Assembly (NCBI GenBank): GCA_030667205.1
Contig: DAOUWH010000101.1
Location: 1 to 6,372 of the forward strand
Source of the DNA: Nitrospirota bacterium
GTDB taxonomy: Bacteria > Nitrospirota > Thermodesulfovibrionia > Thermodesulfovibrionales > JdFR-86
Reading direction: 5' to 3'
DNA: 6,372 bases
The position numbers were made by a program, and so were the translations under genes. Below, piece by piece: positions 5,363 to 6,372 of this stretch; the stretch's first letter is position 1, and every line of letters begins with the position of its first letter. The notes below the pieces were generated by a model. It saw only the letters and a list, made by a program, of their open reading frames with translations, made no database searches and was not told the DNA's origin.

Positions 5363-6214
5363 ATGAGGCTCTCGACCGTAACATGGCGGAGGTTTAAGAG
5401 AAACAGGCTTGCGTTTGCGGGCGCGGTGGTAGTGCTGGCGCTAATAACCATAGCGCTCGGCGCTCCGGCCATCGCCCCATACGAGCCCACGGCAATCGAC
5501 CTGCACAACGTGCTCTCGCCGCCCAGCGCCGAACACCCCTTCGGCACGGACGACCTCGGAAGGGACGTGCTATCGAGGATGATATACGGCAGCCGCATCT
5601 CCCTTTCCGTGGGCTTTGTCGCGGTGGGCATCGCCATATCCATCGGGATCATAATCGGCTCGCTGGCAGGCTACTACGGCGGGATTCTCGATTCGGTGCT
5701 CATGAGATTCGTCGACATAATGCTTACCATCCCCACGTTCTTCCTGATGCTTACGGTGATAGCGATAGTCGAGCCGAGCATCTGGACGATAATGATAGTC
5801 ATCGGGGTAACCGGGTGGATGGACGTGGCCAGGCTCGTCAGGGCGGAGTTTTTAACCCTCAAGCAACGGGACTTCGTTCTCGCGGCAAAGACATCGGGGG
5901 CCGGAAACCTGCGGACCATCTTCAGGCACATCCTCCCCAACGCCCTCTCCCCGGTCTTCGTCGCCGCAACGTTCGGCGTGGCGGGGGCGATACTTGTGGA
6001 GTCGGCCCTTTCGTTCCTCGGACTCGGCGTCCAGCCGCCGAACCCCAGCTGGGGCAGCATACTCACCACAGGGAAGGATTACATAGAGGTATCCTGGTGG
6101 CTCTCGCTCTACCCGGGGCTTGCGATACTCATTACGGTGCTAAGCTACAACCTCGTCGGAGAAGGCCTCAGGGACGCCCTCGACCCCCGCCTCTGGGAAA
6201 CCGAAGGCCCATAG
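5363..6214 (+). CDS. Peptide/nickel-type ABC transporter permease, DppC/OppC family
   Basis: Second channel subunit (283 residues) of the same importer, starting four bases after the stop of the DppB-like gene, so surely co-transcribed and probably translationally coupled. AGAGG at 5349-5353 serves as ribosome site. The order is canonical for DppC: an N-terminal stretch WRRFKRNRLAFAG and helix (about 17-38), the periplasmic motif HPFGTDDLGRDVLSR (58-72), and helices at about 82-104, 115-135 and 139-157. The EAA-type loop spans about 166-198 (QRDFVLAAKTSGA, then RHILPNALSP), followed by VESALSFLGLGVQPPNPSWG (212-231). The C-terminus GEGLRDALDPRL is the standard family end. Nothing is truncated. 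No substrate-binding or ATPase gene follows; the next gene runs the other way. Confidence 0.93.
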   Translation: MRLSTVTWRRFKRNRLAFAGAVVVLALITIALGAPAIAPYEPTAIDLHNVLSPPSAEHPFGTDDLGRDVLSRMIYGSRISLSVGFVAVGIAISIGIIIGSLAGYYGGILDSVLMRFVDIMLTIPTFFLMLTVIAIVEPSIWTIMIVIGVTGWMDVARLVRAEFLTLKQRDFVLAAKTSGAGNLRTIFRHILPNALSPVFVAATFGVAGAILVESALSFLGLGVQPPNPSWGSILTTGKDYIEVSWWLSLYPGLAILITVLSYNLVGEGLRDALDPRLWETEGP

Positions 6215-6225
6215 GCCCCCTTTTC

Positions 6226-6237
6226 AAGGCCGGCCTT
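6226..6237. repeat. Perfect 12-bp palindrome between the converging permease and pyrE-like genes
   Basis: AAGGCCGGCCTT is self-complementary and sits in the 28-base gap between the two converging stop codons. TTTT (6221-6224) lies on its left, which on the minus strand reads as AAAA, and no T-run follows on the plus strand. The position would suit a shared transcription end, but the sequence is a poor intrinsic terminator. Confidence 0.35.
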
Positions 6238-6242
6238 TCGGG

Positions 6243-6372
6243 CTATTCTTCGAAGTCCTTTACGGTAAGCAGCGAGTACAGGGGATAGCCAAGCTTCTCG
6301 ACGTTTTCTCTGCCGTTTTGCTCGCAACGGTCCAGGACGACGATAACGGAAAGCACTTTTAAACCGGTCTCC
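6243..6372 (-). CDS. pyrE: C-terminal fragment of orotate phosphoribosyltransferase-like protein
   Basis: An open frame enters from the right edge on the minus strand and ends at TAG (6243-6245), leaving 42 residues. The stretch reads ETGLKVLSVIVVLDRCEQNG and continues RENVEKLGYPLYSLLTVKDF. This matches the C-terminal part of PyrE: a hydrophobic strand ending in the Val-Val-Leu-Asp-Arg motif, a glycine-containing turn, an 'Glu-Asn-x-Glu-Lys-x-Gly' helix and the closing Ser-Leu-x-Thr-Val-x-Asp segment. PyrE makes orotidine 5'-phosphate from orotate and PRPP in pyrimidine synthesis in the cytoplasm. The PRPP-binding motif lies outside the window, so another type I phosphoribosyltransferase cannot be fully excluded. 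It converges on the permease operon with a 28-base gap. Confidence 0.72.
   Translation of the reverse strand, partial: ETGLKVLSVIVVLDRCEQNGRENVEKLGYPLYSLLTVKDFEE

Noticed and set aside
4828..5652. Long minus-strand open frame (274 codons) opposite the two permease genes
   Set aside because: It overlaps the junction of two clear permease genes. Its translation is low-complexity, rich in Arg, His, Tyr and Ala, with no recognisable domain; it is a shadow frame in G+C-rich coding DNA.
5674..6069. Minus-strand open frame of 131 codons opposite the DppC-like gene
   Set aside because: It lies wholly inside a canonical DppC coding region and has no motif of its own or ribosome site.
1..6372. CRISPR arrays, tRNA or rRNA genes, insertion sequences
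   Set aside because: Reading both strands I saw no regularly spaced repeats, tRNA cloverleaf arms, transposase motifs or terminal inverted repeats.

Overview
The window looks like a chromosomal stretch from a Gram-negative bacterium. Moderately high G+C and heavy use of AGG (Arg) and ATA (Ile) codons would suit a Desulfobacterota, Desulfuromonadota or Nitrospirota-type organism. The small two-CW-type cysteine protein points the same way. This placement is an inference from style and gene content; there is no rRNA or other lineage marker in the window.

Layout, left to right. (1) Positions 1-219 (+) hold the last 72 codons of a RecB/AddA-like PD-(D/E)XK nuclease domain. (2) Positions 220-301 are a short AT-rich spacer with an interrupted inverted repeat. 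(3) Positions 302-1147 (+) encode a membrane-anchored glycerophosphodiester phosphodiesterase-like protein. It is followed 27 bases later, at 1175-3250 (+), by a five-helix LtaS/OpgB-like sulfatase-fold phosphoglycerol transferase with an extra C-terminal domain. The two are probably one transcription unit acting on glycerol-phosphate groups at the outer face of the inner membrane. (4) Positions 3370-3666 and 3733-4161 (both -) encode a seven-cysteine two-CW-type small protein and a SlyD-type FKBP prolyl isomerase. (5) Positions 4162-4374 are a divergent control region, with a plausible sigma70-like promoter for slyD and a -10-like element six bases before the permease ATG. (6) Positions 4375-5358 and 5363-6214 (+) encode the two inner-membrane subunits of a peptide/nickel-type (Dpp/Opp) ABC importer, with no binding protein or ATPase beside them. 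(7) Positions 6243-6372 (-) are the C-terminal end of what reads as orotate phosphoribosyltransferase (PyrE), convergent with the permeases.

Most of the window is ordinary housekeeping or transport. The part most worth a second look is the GDPD plus LtaS-like pair: a two-gene phosphoglycerol module in an apparently Gram-negative setting, A+T-richer in places than the permease genes. In its transferase the usual Asp-His metal motif reads Asp-Glu. I see no CRISPR array, insertion sequence, tRNA or rRNA, and no clear evidence of an entirely new system.
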